The position numbers and the translations under genes were made by a program. The notes below the pieces were generated by a model. The model was not told the DNA's origin, ran no database searches, and saw only the letters and a list, made by a program, of their open reading frames with translations. Below, one piece after another: positions 33,701 to 44,020 of a stretch of 64,000 nt of DNA. The DNA comes from JAFECT01 sp963838235 (GTDB lineage: Bacteria > Pseudomonadota > Alphaproteobacteria > Caulobacterales > Caulobacteraceae): assembly GCA_963838235.1 (NCBI GenBank), contig CAWIQJ010000006.1, positions 744,001-808,000 of the forward strand. The letters run 5' to 3'. How positions within the stretch are numbered: the first letter of the stretch is position 1; every line of letters begins with the position of its first letter.

Positions 33701-35656
33701 CCCGTCGGCGGCGGACGCGCCGCCCGGCGGCGGCGCGGCGCCGGTCGGGCGGCGCGGCGGCGGGGCGCTGGTCGCGCGGTCGGCGGCGCGTCGACCGGTG
33801 TCGCCGATCAGCGTCGGACGCCGGCGCGGCGCGGCCGGGCCGCCGGGGATCGGTCCCACCTTCAGGCGCGGCAGGGCGGCCGGCCATGAAGGCGTGCCAG
33901 ATGGCGGCCGGGCGCCTGCCGCCGGTGACGCGGCGCATGGGCGTGTTGTCGTCCCGGCCGGTCCACACCGCGGTGGTGAAGCCGCCGGTGTAGCCGACGA
34001 ACCAGGCGTCCTTGAAGTCGCTGGCGGTGCCGGTCTTGCCGGCGACGTCGTAGCCGGGCAGGGCGCGCGGCGTGGCCGGTGCCGCTGGCGATCACCTGGC
34101 GCATCATGCTCACCATTTCGCTCAGCGGCGGGTTGTCGATCACCTGCGGGCGCCCGCCTTCGGGCTCGCGGTATTCGTAGATCGTACGGCCGGTGCGCGT
34201 TTGAATGCGGTTGATGCCGTGCGCCTGCACCTTGTAGCCGCCGTTGGAGAACGCCGCATAGGCCGTGGCCATCTCGAGCGGGCTCACCGCCGTATCGCCC
34301 AGCGCCATGGCCGGCTCCAGTCCGATGTTCGACGTGATGCCGAGCCGGCGCGCCACATTGGCCACCTTGTCGGTGCCGACCTCGTTGGCGACCTTGGCCG
34401 CGACCGTGTTGATCGACTGGGCGAGCGCGGTCTCCATGGTGATCGGAGCCGAGATAGGTGCCCTCGAAGTTGTGCGGCTGCCAACCGTTGATGTTCACCG
34501 GTTCATCCACCACCGGCGTGTCGGGCGTGTAGCCCGCTTCCATGGCGGCGAGATAGACGAACGGCTTCCACGACGAGCCGGCCTGGCGCTTGGCGTCGGC
34601 CGCGCGGTTGAACTGGCTGTCGGCGTAGTTCACCCCGCCGACCATGGCGCGCACGCGTCCGTCGCCGTCGATGGCCACCAGCGCCGCCTGTTCCACGCCG
34701 CGGTTGCGGTCGCGCGCAGCGAGGTCGGTGACGGCCTTTTCCGCGGCGGTCTGGATCGGCAGGTCCAGCGTGGTCTCGACGATCAGGTCCTCGGTGGGTT
34801 CGCCGACCAGGGCGCGAATCTCCTGGTCGAGCCAGTCGATGTAGTATTCCGCATGCTGGGAGGCGAGCGAGCGTGAGACCACCACCGGCCGCGCTGTCGC
34901 CTCGGCGCGCTGGTCCGCGGTGATGACGCCGGCCTTCTGCATCTCGTCGAGCACGATGGTCGCGCGTCGCGCGGCGCGTTGCGCATCGTTCACCGGGCTG
35001 TAGCGCGAGGGCGCCTTCATCATCCCCGCGAGCAGAGCCGCTTCGCCGACGTTGAGCTTGGTGGCAGGCTTGTCGAAATACCGCTGCGACGCCGCCTGGA
35101 TGCCGTAGGCGCCGCCGCCGAAATAGACCCGGTTCAGATAGAGGCCGAGGATCTGCTTCTTGGAGAACTTATGCTCGAGCCAGACGGCGAGCATGATCTC
35201 CTGCAGCTTGCGATGGAAGGTCTTGTCCGGCGTCAGGAACAGGTTGCGCGCGAGCTGCTGGGTGATGGTCGAGGCGCCTTCGGCGGCGTGGCCCTTGTGC
35301 AGGTCGGTCAGCACCGCGCGCGCCATGCCGATCGGGTCGAAGCCCGGGTGATGGTAGAAGCGCCGGTCCTCGATCGCGACAAAGGCCGCGGGCACGTAGG
35401 CCGGCAGGGAGTCGACGTCGACCGGCGGCGCGTACTGGCTGCCGCGCACCGCAATCAGGGCGCCGTTGCGGTCGAGGAAGGTGATCGAAGGCTGGCGCTG
35501 CACCTCGTAGAGCTTGGAGGTGTCGGGCAGGCCGCGCGCGGCGAAGATCAAAAAGCCGACGAACGCGATGGCCAGCCAGACGCCGGCCACGGCCGTCCAG
35601 TACAGGAACGCCCCCAGCGGCGTGCGCTTGCCGGCCTCGGGGCCGCGGACAGCCAT
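33701..35656 (-). CDS. Class A penicillin-binding protein (PBP1A type, frameshifted)
   Basis: Bifunctional peptidoglycan synthase. N-terminal membrane helix (WLAIAFVGFLIFAARGL), GT51 glycosyltransferase with IEDRRFYHHPGFDPIGMARA, STITQQLARNLFL and YFGGGAYGIQAASQRYF, then a transpeptidase with SxxK in QAGSSWKPFVYL, SxN in AQSINTVAAK and KTG in AGKTGTASDFKDAW. Frame changes near 34446, 34073 and 33882 each follow one surplus base. About 650 residues. The true stop cannot be fixed, because all minus-strand stops here fall inside the convergent YgjP gene; 33701 is only the ygjP boundary. Confidence 0.82.
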
Positions 35657-35803
35657 CAGTCCAAAACTCCGTGCGCCGATCGGCGCGCCAAGCTCATAAC
35701 GCGGAAACCCCCGCTGCGATCAGGACCCCGGCGCAGGAATATCGCCGCCGCCTGTCCCTCGCCGCTCTGAACCCCGCCCACGCGAAACCTAGCCGATGCT
35801 TCT

Positions 35804-35823
35804 AGCCCCGGCTACGGGGCTAA
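35804..35823 (-). terminator. Hairpin downstream of the alpha/beta hydrolase gene
   Basis: TAGCCCCG (35804-35811), loop GCTA, CGGGGCTA (35816-35823): a perfect 8-bp stem 72 bases beyond the hydrolase stop and upstream of the PBP gene. No T-run. The rest of the 238-base gap 35657-35894 shows nothing else clear. Confidence 0.45.
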
Positions 35824-35894
35824 ACCATGGCGGCCGTAGGGCTTTGTCGCGCTCCAATCTTAAGAAACAGTCAGGCTCTCGGGACAGTCGGGGG

Positions 35895-36863
35895 TCAGGC
35901 CAGGAAGGCGTCGACCTCAGCCTGGAAGCGCTGCGGCTGGTCGATCATGATGAAGTGGTAGCTGTCGTCGACCCGGTGGAGCTTCACGCCCCTCAGGCCC
36001 GTGTAGGCGCCCTGGTACAGGCCGTCCACGGTGGACGCCGGGATGCCGTAGGCCTTGGCGTCATAGGCGTAGACCACCGTGGTGGGCGCGGTGATCTTCG
36101 GCAGCTCGGGCGTGAGGTCGGTCACCATCAGGTCGTGCATGGCGCGGGCGACCACGCCGCGGTCGCTCGACGTGGCCTGGCGGATCAGCTCGGGCCGCGC
36201 GGCCTCGGTCCTCGCCAGCCCGGCGATGGAGTTTTGCTCCTGCTTACTGAAATCCGCGTCGCTCTCGGCGATCATCCTGTCGCGGATGGCGTCGGCCTGG
36301 GGCCGCACGCTGTCGGGCGTCGCGGTCGGGCCGAAGAACAGCACGCTGATGAAGGGCAGGGCGTCGACCACCATCAACCGTCCCACGCACTTGGGATGGC
36401 GCGCGGCCAGCATCAGCCCCGCCTCGCCGCCTAGCGAGTGGCCGATCACCGCCGGCGCCTTCAGACCTGCCGCGTCGATGTACTTGCAGATGTGTTCGAC
36501 CACCGGCGCGACCACTTCACCCGCGTCGTTGGCGCCCGCCGCCGCACCCACCGGCGGGAGCACGTCGCTCGAGTCGTTGGCGCCGGCCGGCGCACCGGCG
36601 AAGCCGTTCACCTGGACGCGGTGCAGGCGAAAATGCGACTTCAGGTGCTCGGCAGTCGCGTCGAACACGCTGCGGGAGGACGTCAGTCCCGGGATCAACA
36701 CGACGTCCGGGCCGCTGCCTTCGACGACGACGGAGATGCGGTTGCTCACCCTCGCTCCCGCCAACGCACGGCCGGCGACGGTGAGCATGGGGGATGCGGC
36801 AAGCGCGCTCAGGATCAGGTCGCGGCGGTGGATGACAGGCACTGGGGACTCCCCTCGGGTCAT
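35895..36863 (-). CDS. Exported alpha/beta hydrolase with a duplicated loop
   Basis: 322 residues. The leader HRRDLILSALAASPMLTVAG contains a twin-arginine-like RRD and an AGRALA cleavage region, so Tat or Sec export is likely. The fold has VVLIPGLTSSRSVFD (oxyanion region), nucleophile elbow GHSLGGEAG (Ser), a late acidic residue and His in SYHFIMIDQPQRF. Substrate unknown. Between strands there is a 16-residue tandem duplication (GAPAGANDSSDVLPPV and GAAAGANDAGEVVAPV; bases 36549-36596 and 36501-36548). Divergent from recQ. Confidence 0.83.
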   Translation of the reverse strand: MTRGESPVPVIHRRDLILSALAASPMLTVAGRALAGARVSNRISVVVEGSGPDVVLIPGLTSSRSVFDATAEHLKSHFRLHRVQVNGFAGAPAGANDSSDVLPPVGAAAGANDAGEVVAPVVEHICKYIDAAGLKAPAVIGHSLGGEAGLMLAARHPKCVGRLMVVDALPFISVLFFGPTATPDSVRPQADAIRDRMIAESDADFSKQEQNSIAGLARTEAARPELIRQATSSDRGVVARAMHDLMVTDLTPELPKITAPTTVVYAYDAKAYGIPASTVDGLYQGAYTGLRGVKLHRVDDSYHFIMIDQPQRFQAEVDAFLA

Positions 36864-36969
36864 GGACTCGCCTCACCTTAGTGCAAATCCGGTCGAAAGC
36901 GCGGCCGCAGTCCCTTGACGTCGTTCTATATTTGTTCCTTATGATTCCGTCCTCCGTCCGGTTCCCCGC

Positions 36970-38823
36970 ATGAGTCTCGACCTGCTCGCCGAGTCCCCGC
37001 CGTCGCTCGACCAGGCGCGCGACCTGCTGCGCCGTGTCTGGGGCCATCCCGACTTCCGCGGTCTGCAGGCGCCGGTGATCGAAGAGGTGCTGGCCGGCCG
37101 CGATGCCGTAGCCGTCCTGCCGACCGGCGGCGGCAAGAGCGTCTGCTACCAGATCCCCAGCCTGATGCGCCCGGGCCTGGGCGTGGTGGTCTCGCCGCTG
37201 ATCGCCCTGATGGCCGACCAGGTCGCAGCCCTGCGCCAGCTCGGTGTGAACGCGGCGCGGCTCGATTCGACGCTCATGCCGCACGAACGCGAGGCGATCT
37301 GGAGCGCCGTGTCGGACGGCTCGCTCGACCTGCTCTATGTCGCGCCCGAAGGCCTGATGACCGGCGCGCACGAGCGCCTGCAGCGCGTGAAGCTCGCGCT
37401 CATCGCCATCGACGAAGCGCATTGCGTCAGCCAGTGGGGCCACGACTTCCGCCCCGAGTACCGCGAGCTCGGACGCTTGCAGGAACTGTTCCCCGGCGTC
37501 CCGCGTCTGGCCCTCACCGCCACCGCCGATGCGCGCACGCGCGAAGACGTGCGCCGTTCGCTCCGACTCGACGACGCGCACGAGTTCGTCGCCTCGTTCG
37601 ACCGTCCGAACCTGATCCTGTCGGCTGAACGCAAGGTCGGTTCCGGCCGCAAGCGCGTGGTGGAATTGGTGAAGGCGCGCCCCGGCATGTCGGGCATCGT
37701 CTACGCCGGCACGCGCGACGGGACCGAACGCATCGCCGAGGAGCTGCAGGCCGAGGGCGTGCGCGCGCTCGCCTATCACGCCGGCCTCGACAAACAGCTG
37801 CGCCACAACCGCCTGCACGAGTTCCTCGACGAGGACGACCGCGTGATGGTGGCCACCATCGCCTTCGGCATGGGCGTCGACAAACCCGACGTGCGCTTCG
37901 TCATCCACGCCGATCCGCCCGCCGCTATCGAGGCCTATTGGCAGGAGATCGGCCGCGCGGGCCGCGACGGCGATCCGGCCGACGGGATCACGCTCTATTC
38001 CTCCGCCGACATGGCCTGGGCGCTGCGCCGCATCGGCGACCGCGAGGTGACGGAGGCGGTGAAACAGGCGCAGGTCGTCAAGGTGCGCCGGCTCTACGCC
38101 ATGCTCGACGGCATGACCTGCCGCCCGGCCGGCGTGCGCCGTTATTTCGGCGAGCTCGAGGTTGAACCGTGCGGCCGCTGCGATCTCTGCGTCGCGCCGC
38201 CCACGTCCTCGGACGCGACCGAGGCGTCGCAGAAGGCGCTCTCCGCCGTGCATCGCCTGGGCGGTCGCTATGGCCGCGGCCGCATCGTCGACCACCTGAC
38301 CGGCAAGACCAAGGAGGTCACGGCGTACGAGGCCGGCCTGTCCACCTTTGGCGTCGGGCGTGAGTTCAGCCCCCACGGCTGGCGCGACCTGATCGACCAG
38401 TTGCTGTTCGAGGGTTTGCTGGTCGAAGACCCCAACGACGGCCGTCCGCTGGTGGGTCTTGGCGGGGTCGAGGAGGTGAAGGCGGTCTATCGCGGCGAAC
38501 GACGCGTGGTGCTGCGCAAGGCGCCCGAGGCGCACGATTCACCGGCTCGCGGCGGGCGCACCCGCAAACGCGCGCGTGACGATGCAGTGAGTGCTTTGGG
38601 CGCCGAGCATCGCGTGCTGTTCGAGGCGCTGAAGTCCTGGCGCCGCGCGCTCGCCGTTGAACAGGGCGTGCCGCCCTACGTCATCTTCAGTGACCGCTCC
38701 CTGGCCGAGATCGCGCTCATGCGCCCACGCACCCTCCCCGACCTCGCCCTGGTCAACGGCGTCGGCGAAGCCAAACTCACCCGCTACGGCGACGCGGTGC
38801 TGAAACTGGTGCGCGAGAATTGA
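36970..38823 (+). CDS. recQ: ATP-dependent DNA helicase RecQ
   Basis: 3'-5' helicase for recombination and fork repair. 617 residues. Motif I PTGGGKSVCYQ, motif II DEAHCVSQWGHDFRPEY (DEAH plus the RecQ aromatic loop), TATADARTREDV, motif VI QEIGRAGRDG; then RQC domain with zinc Cys (TCRPAGVRRYF and CGRCDLC), and a C-terminal HRDC domain (PPYVIFSDRSLAEIALMRP). The ATG at 36970 follows an AT-rich segment (ttctatatttgttccttatgattcc, split here by context) that may hold its promoter. Confidence 0.95.
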   Translation: MSLDLLAESPPSLDQARDLLRRVWGHPDFRGLQAPVIEEVLAGRDAVAVLPTGGGKSVCYQIPSLMRPGLGVVVSPLIALMADQVAALRQLGVNAARLDSTLMPHEREAIWSAVSDGSLDLLYVAPEGLMTGAHERLQRVKLALIAIDEAHCVSQWGHDFRPEYRELGRLQELFPGVPRLALTATADARTREDVRRSLRLDDAHEFVASFDRPNLILSAERKVGSGRKRVVELVKARPGMSGIVYAGTRDGTERIAEELQAEGVRALAYHAGLDKQLRHNRLHEFLDEDDRVMVATIAFGMGVDKPDVRFVIHADPPAAIEAYWQEIGRAGRDGDPADGITLYSSADMAWALRRIGDREVTEAVKQAQVVKVRRLYAMLDGMTCRPAGVRRYFGELEVEPCGRCDLCVAPPTSSDATEASQKALSAVHRLGGRYGRGRIVDHLTGKTKEVTAYEAGLSTFGVGREFSPHGWRDLIDQLLFEGLLVEDPNDGRPLVGLGGVEEVKAVYRGERRVVLRKAPEAHDSPARGGRTRKRARDDAVSALGAEHRVLFEALKSWRRALAVEQGVPPYVIFSDRSLAEIALMRPRTLPDLALVNGVGEAKLTRYGDAVLKLVREN

Positions 38824-38933
38824 GGCGTCGAGGCCTCCCAGTCGCTCGCCCGGCGGTCGAAATCGTCCGACCTGCGCCCTCCTAGGCTGTGGCCGTTTCG
38901 ATGGTATGCTCAAGGCTGTACGGGGGGCTCACC

Positions 38934-40408
38934 ATGCATCGTACGGTGTTGATAGCCGTCATCGCGCTGTCGGGGGTGTTCGCGCTGCCGGCAGTTGCGC
39001 TCGAAGCGCCGGCGCCACCCGCTTCACCGCGGTATCACCCGGCGCAGCAGTGTTTCTGTGCGCTGTGGTGGTCGAACTGGACCGCCGTCATGGATCGGGA
39101 CATCGACCGGGAGAAGGCGGGTGAGATGCCACAGAGCGCGTCGTTCACCTGGCCCGAGTTCTGGTCGTTCGTGGTGACGGCGTCGGCAAATCCTATCCCG
39201 ACGGCGTGCCGTCGGCGGACCACAGCGAATACTACGCGGCCTACATCGTGCAGAGGCGTCACACGGCCGGCCTGCCGGACCTACCCGACCACCCGTACGC
39301 GAGCTTCGCGTCCATCGTCATACCACCGCCGAAGCCGGACGCGATTTCGGCGCCGCCGATGGTGTTCGACTGGGCCCAACGCCTCTGCGTGGCGACCCGA
39401 GGCGATCCGGCCGGCGCGCATGCCACTGCCCTTCAGGCGGGGTGGCTGAGCACGGGCGTCGAAACGAATGCAGAAGTCATCGGCTTGCGCGAACTCGGAT
39501 TGCAGACGGAGGTCAGTGCCCCACGGGTGCTGAGTTGTATCGTCAGCGACAGCGCACCCGACCCGCAAGAGAGCAACCTTGCCGCGTTGATCCGCGAGTT
39601 CGGACGCCCGCCGACGGACATCGACATCGGTTCTGCTTCGTGGACGTACATCGACGATCCGAACGGTCGTCGCTTCCTCGCGCGCGGCGCAAACCCTGCG
39701 ACGGAGGCGGACCGTGCCGGTGTCCCGGTGGTCACTGTGAGGTGGGAGGCCAAGTCGGAAACGCCGAGCGTGGTCTATGCTCGTTTCACACCAGTCGGAT
39801 CGCCGCCACGATTAAGGCCTGCCGCGCCCACGCCAGCGCAGTCCGCGCCCAATCTCCTGGTGGACGCCGCGCGGCAGCTCTGTTTCGCAACCCAAGGCAA
39901 TCCGACCCGCGCACTCGCCCTGGCGGACGACGCCGGTTGGCGCGACATGGCCGACCTTCATTTCACGCGCGACAAGCCGGACGAGGCGGTAGACCGTCGC
40001 CAACCGCCGGTCGCCGACGTCAACACAGCGCGTCGCTATTTTCGCGTCGCCGGACTGGGATCCCAGTGGCTGGGCCTCAATGTCCTGGAAGCCGACGGCG
40101 TCTTCGGTGGCCGCACGGCGTTTGTCGAAGAATGCTCGGTGCTGGATTTTACAAAGCGACTGTCGGGCGGCCAGTCGTCGGCGCCCGTGGCTGACCTGCA
40201 GGCGTCGTTGCAAGCGTATTTCGGCAGGCCTCCCGCTATCACCGACCAGGGCGTCGCTACCTGGAGTTACGAAGACCGCCCGGAGGGGCCCCGGTACGTT
40301 TCCGGCGTTCAAACGCTGAAGGACGTCCCTCTCGTCCTGATCGCCCTGCGGCGGGAGGGCGACGCGGTCGTTATCCTCTACGAGCGCATCGAGCCCGGTG
40401 AGTCATAG
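38934..40408 (+). CDS. Secreted protein with two internal repeats, unknown function (one frameshift)
   Basis: About 490 residues. Signal peptide VLIAVIALSGVFALPAVALE; Cys-rich start of the mature chain (QQCFCALWWSNW). Near 39176 one G is missing (gtggtgacgg), and the protein continues in another frame as DGVGKSYPDGVPSADHSEYY. The rest has two related units: DWAQRLCVATRGDPAGAHAT from about 39369, and DAARQLCFATQGNPTRALAL from about 39861, each followed by a long beta-rich part, one Cys per unit (LSCIVSDS, VEECSVLDF) and a closing WxY-like segment (SWTYIDD, TWSYEDRP). I do not recognise the family. Confidence 0.7.
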
Positions 40409-40448
40409 GCCGACTCGGCCGAATACCATGGCCGCGCCCGCGCCGTAG

Positions 40449-42866
40449 CTAGACGTCCACTTCCGCGTCCAGCGCATTGTCCTGGATGAACTCGCGGCGG
40501 GGTTCGACCACGTCGCCCATCAGGCGCGCGAACAGGTCGTCGGCGTCTTCGGAGTGGTCGATCCGCACCTGCAGCAGGGTGCGGCCGTTTTCGTCCAGGG
40601 TGGTCTCCCACAGCTGTTCGGCGTTCATTTCGCCCAGGCCCTTGTAGCGCTGGATCTTCAGGCCCTTGCGGCCGAAGTCGAGCACGGCGGCGACCAGGTC
40701 GAGCGGGCCGCGCACGGTGGTGCTCTTGTCCTTGCGCCGGAACACGCCGGGTTTGTCGAAGGCGTCGCGGATGGACGCCGAGCGTTCGGCCAGGCGGCGC
40801 GCGTCCAGCGAATGCATCAACTGGTCGTCGAACACGATGCGCTCGGACACGCCGCGGCGCGAGCGGGAGAAAATGAAACCGCCGGCTTCGGCCGAGCGGC
40901 CGCTCCAGACGCCGTCGCCCTCCTCGTTATAGAGGTCGAACCGCTTGGCCGCCGCATCCGGGTCGGGCGCTTCGCCGAACAGGCCGGCCAGGGCCGCCTG
41001 CTCGATGGCGAAGGCCGGCGCGCGCGAGGAAAGGCGTTCGATCATCGCCTTGGCGTTGCGCGCCTCGTTCACCCGCGTGACCAGGTCGAGGCCGGTGATG
41101 CGTTCGCCTGAGGCGAGATCGTACTCCGCCTCCTGCGTACCTTCATCCACCAGATAGGCCTGCATCGCCGGCTCGTCCTTCACATAGCGCGAGGACTTGC
41201 CCTTGTCGGCGCGATAGAGCGGCGGCTGGGCGATGTAGAGATAACCCTGCTCGATCACCTGCGGCATCTGGCGGTAGAAGAAGGTGAGCAGAAGCGTGCG
41301 GATGTGGGCGCCGTCCACGTCGGCGTCGGTCATGATGATGATCTTGTGGTAGCGCAGCTTGGTGATGTCGAACTCGTCGCGGCCGATGCCCGCGCCCAGC
41401 GCCACGATCAGGGTGCCGATCTGTTCGGAGCCCAGCATCTTGTCGAAGCGCGCGCGTTCGACGTTCAGCACCTTGCCCCGCAGGGGCAGCACGGCCTGGT
41501 TCTCGCGGTTGCGGCCCTGTTTGGCCGAGCCGCCGGCGCTGTCGCCCTCGACGATGAAGATTTCGGACTTGGCGGGATCGCGCTCCTGACAATCGGCCAG
41601 CTTGCCGGGCAGGGACGACACGTCGAGCGCCGACTTGCGCCGGGTCAGTTCGCGCGCCTTGCGCGCCGCTTCACGCGCAGCGGCGGCTTCGACGATCTTG
41701 TGGACGATGCCCCTGGCCTCGGTCGGATGCTCTTCGAACCAGCTCGACAGGCCGTCGGCGACCAGGCCCTCGACGGCGGGACGCACCTCGGAGGAGACCA
41801 GCTTGTCCTTGGTCTGGGACGAGAACTTGGGATCGGGCAGCTTCACCGACAGCACGCAGGTCAGGCCCTCGCGTGCGTCTTCGCCGGTGGCGGTGACTTT
41901 CTCGCGCTTGGCCGTGCCCGAGCTCTCGAGATAGTTCCCCATGACCCGGGTCAGGGCGCCGCGGAAGGCGGATAGGTGCGTGCCGCCATCTCGCTGCGGG
42001 ATGTTGTTGGTGAAGCACAGCATGGTCTCGTGGTAGCTGTCGTTCCACCACAGGGCCAGGTCGATCTCGACGTTTTCGCGCACGCCGCGCACCACGATGG
42101 GTTCGCGCAGCAAGGGCGACTTGGACTTGTCGAGGTGACGCACGAAGGCTTCGACACCGCCGTCGTAGTGCATGATTTCTTCGAAGGGCTCGGCGCCGCG
42201 CAGGTCGCGGAACTTCACCGTCACGCCGGAATTCAGGAACGCCAGTTCGCGCAGCCGGTGCTCCAGCGTCTTGCGATCGAACTCGATGGTCTTGAAGGTC
42301 TGCAGCGACGGCAGGAAGGTCACGCTGGTGCCGGTCTTGAAGGCGCCGTTCTCGAGCTTGGGCGCCGCGCCGGTGATGGCCAGCGGGATGACCGCATCGC
42401 CGTGGGCGAAGCGCATCTCGTGGATCATGCCGCCGCGCCAGATCTTCAGGTCCAGATGTTCGGACAGCGCATTGACCACGCTGACCCCCACGCCGTGCAG
42501 GCCGCCCGACACCTTGTAGGAGTTCTGGTCGAATTTTCCGCCGGCGTGCAATTGGGTCATGATGACCTCGGCGGCGGAGACGCCTTCGTCGTGCATGTCG
42601 GTGGGGATGCCGCGGCCGTCGTCGGCGACGGTGACCGAGCCGTCGGCGTTCAGCGTCACCTCGACCAACGTGGCCCATCCGGCGAGCGCTTCGTCGACGG
42701 CGTTGTCGACCACCTCATAGACCATGTGATGCAGGCCCGAGCCGTCGTCGGTGTCGCCGATGTACATGCCCGGACGCTTGCGCACCGCGTCCAGGCCCTT
42801 CAGCACCTTGATCGAGTCCGCGCCGTAGTCTTCGGCGCCGGTGTCGTTCTCGGTCTCGTCTGCCAT
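40449..42866 (-). CDS. gyrB: DNA gyrase subunit B
   Basis: ATPase and DNA-gate subunit of gyrase. 805 residues, intact over 2.4 kb. Visible are VRKRPGMYIGDT, the GHKL box VVDNAVDEA, DDGRGIPTDMH, GGLHGVGVSVVNAL, the QTKDKLVSSEV transducer Lys, TOPRIM EGDSAGGSAKQGRNR, the DADVDGAHI metal site, and the C-terminal QRYKGLGEMNAEQLWETT. It follows recF on the same strand with only 1 base between, in the classic dnaA-dnaN-recF-gyrB order. Confidence 0.98.
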   Translation of the reverse strand: MADETENDTGAEDYGADSIKVLKGLDAVRKRPGMYIGDTDDGSGLHHMVYEVVDNAVDEALAGWATLVEVTLNADGSVTVADDGRGIPTDMHDEGVSAAEVIMTQLHAGGKFDQNSYKVSGGLHGVGVSVVNALSEHLDLKIWRGGMIHEMRFAHGDAVIPLAITGAAPKLENGAFKTGTSVTFLPSLQTFKTIEFDRKTLEHRLRELAFLNSGVTVKFRDLRGAEPFEEIMHYDGGVEAFVRHLDKSKSPLLREPIVVRGVRENVEIDLALWWNDSYHETMLCFTNNIPQRDGGTHLSAFRGALTRVMGNYLESSGTAKREKVTATGEDAREGLTCVLSVKLPDPKFSSQTKDKLVSSEVRPAVEGLVADGLSSWFEEHPTEARGIVHKIVEAAAAREAARKARELTRRKSALDVSSLPGKLADCQERDPAKSEIFIVEGDSAGGSAKQGRNRENQAVLPLRGKVLNVERARFDKMLGSEQIGTLIVALGAGIGRDEFDITKLRYHKIIIMTDADVDGAHIRTLLLTFFYRQMPQVIEQGYLYIAQPPLYRADKGKSSRYVKDEPAMQAYLVDEGTQEAEYDLASGERITGLDLVTRVNEARNAKAMIERLSSRAPAFAIEQAALAGLFGEAPDPDAAAKRFDLYNEEGDGVWSGRSAEAGGFIFSRSRRGVSERIVFDDQLMHSLDARRLAERSASIRDAFDKPGVFRRKDKSTTVRGPLDLVAAVLDFGRKGLKIQRYKGLGEMNAEQLWETTLDENGRTLLQVRIDHSEDADDLFARLMGDVVEPRREFIQDNALDAEVDV

Positions 42867-42867
42867 C

Positions 42868-44007
42868 TCAATCCACTGTCATGAGAGCCCCGCGATCGAC
42901 GCGGACGCCCTGGGCGCGGCCCTTGAGGCCTTCAAAGAGCGCTTCTTCGGTACCGGTCAGAAAAACCTGGAGCCCGAGCGCGGTGATTTCGTCGAAGAGG
43001 GCGGCCCGGCGGGACGGGTCGAGATGGGCCGCCACCTCGTCCAGCAACAATATAGGATTCGGCTGGGATTTTGCACGCGAAAGCCGCGCCGCCTGGGCCA
43101 AAACCAGGTTTAAAATCAGCGCTTTTTGCTCGCCGGTGGAACATTCGGCGGCCGCGCGGCCCCGCGCCCGGTGGCGGACCTCCAGTTCGGTGCGGTGAGG
43201 CCCCGAAAGCGAGCGTCCCGCGGCCGCGTCCCGCTCGCGCGACGCGCGCAGTCCGGCGGCGATCTCGGCGGCGATGGCGGCTTCGGTTTCGCCCCGGGCC
43301 GCGGCGGCCTCGGCGGGGCCCGAGAGCCCGAGGTCCGCCTGGGGGAAGGGCCGGTCGGCGCGGGTCTCGATCTCGTCCTGGAGCGCCTTCAGGGTCCGCG
43401 CGCGGGCGCCCGCCGCCGCCGCCCCGGCAACGCCCAGACGGTCTTCCAGGGCGTTCAGCCAGGCGTCGTCCAGGGGCCCGTCGGTGAGCAGGCGCAGGCG
43501 TTCGCGCAGCGCCTTCTCGTAGACGGTGACCGCCGTCGCGTGGGACGGCTCGGCGGCGAAGGCCAGGCGGTCGAAAAAGCGCAACCGCTCGCTCCGCGCC
43601 TCCAGGAACAGCCGGTCGTGCGCGGGCGTCAGCCAGACCAGTCGCAGGTGTTCGAGCAGCCGTCCCGGCGCCACCGTCTCGCCGTCGATGCGCACCGTAC
43701 GCCGCTGGGCTTGCGCGTGCTCGATACCCGTCCCCAGGCGCGCGGCGTCGTCGGGCGTGTCGCCTTCAGCCGAGGCCGCCACGGCCCAGGCGCGGCCGGT
43801 CGCCTCACCGCGCTCGCGCCGTCCGACCTCGCTGACGGTCGCGTTACGCAGGCCGCGGCCGGGCGCGAGGTATGAGATGGCTTCGAGAAAGTTGGTCTTG
43901 CCCGCGCCGTTCAGCCCAAACAGATAGGCCGTCCCTTCGATCGCGAGATCCGCGTGATCGTAGGAGCGGAAGTCGGTGAGGGTTACTCGTGTGATTGCCG
44001 AGCGCAT
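42868..44007 (-). CDS. recF: DNA replication/repair protein RecF
   Basis: SMC-like ATPase that loads RecA at gaps. 379 residues. The start has VTLTDFRSYDHADL, Walker A FGLNGAGKTNFLEAIS, a long helical arm, signature CSTGEQKALILNLVLAQA and Walker B ILLLDEVAAHLD. The ATG at 44007 is 13 bases after the dnaN stop. The middle region is unusually rich in Gly/Ala/Arg (GVAGAAAAGARARTL), consistent with the high GC and not obviously damaged. Confidence 0.95.
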   Translation of the reverse strand: MRSAITRVTLTDFRSYDHADLAIEGTAYLFGLNGAGKTNFLEAISYLAPGRGLRNATVSEVGRRERGEATGRAWAVAASAEGDTPDDAARLGTGIEHAQAQRRTVRIDGETVAPGRLLEHLRLVWLTPAHDRLFLEARSERLRFFDRLAFAAEPSHATAVTVYEKALRERLRLLTDGPLDDAWLNALEDRLGVAGAAAAGARARTLKALQDEIETRADRPFPQADLGLSGPAEAAAARGETEAAIAAEIAAGLRASRERDAAAGRSLSGPHRTELEVRHRARGRAAAECSTGEQKALILNLVLAQAARLSRAKSQPNPILLLDEVAAHLDPSRRAALFDEITALGLQVFLTGTEEALFEGLKGRAQGVRVDRGALMTVD

Positions 44008-44020
44008 ATTGCTCGGTTGT

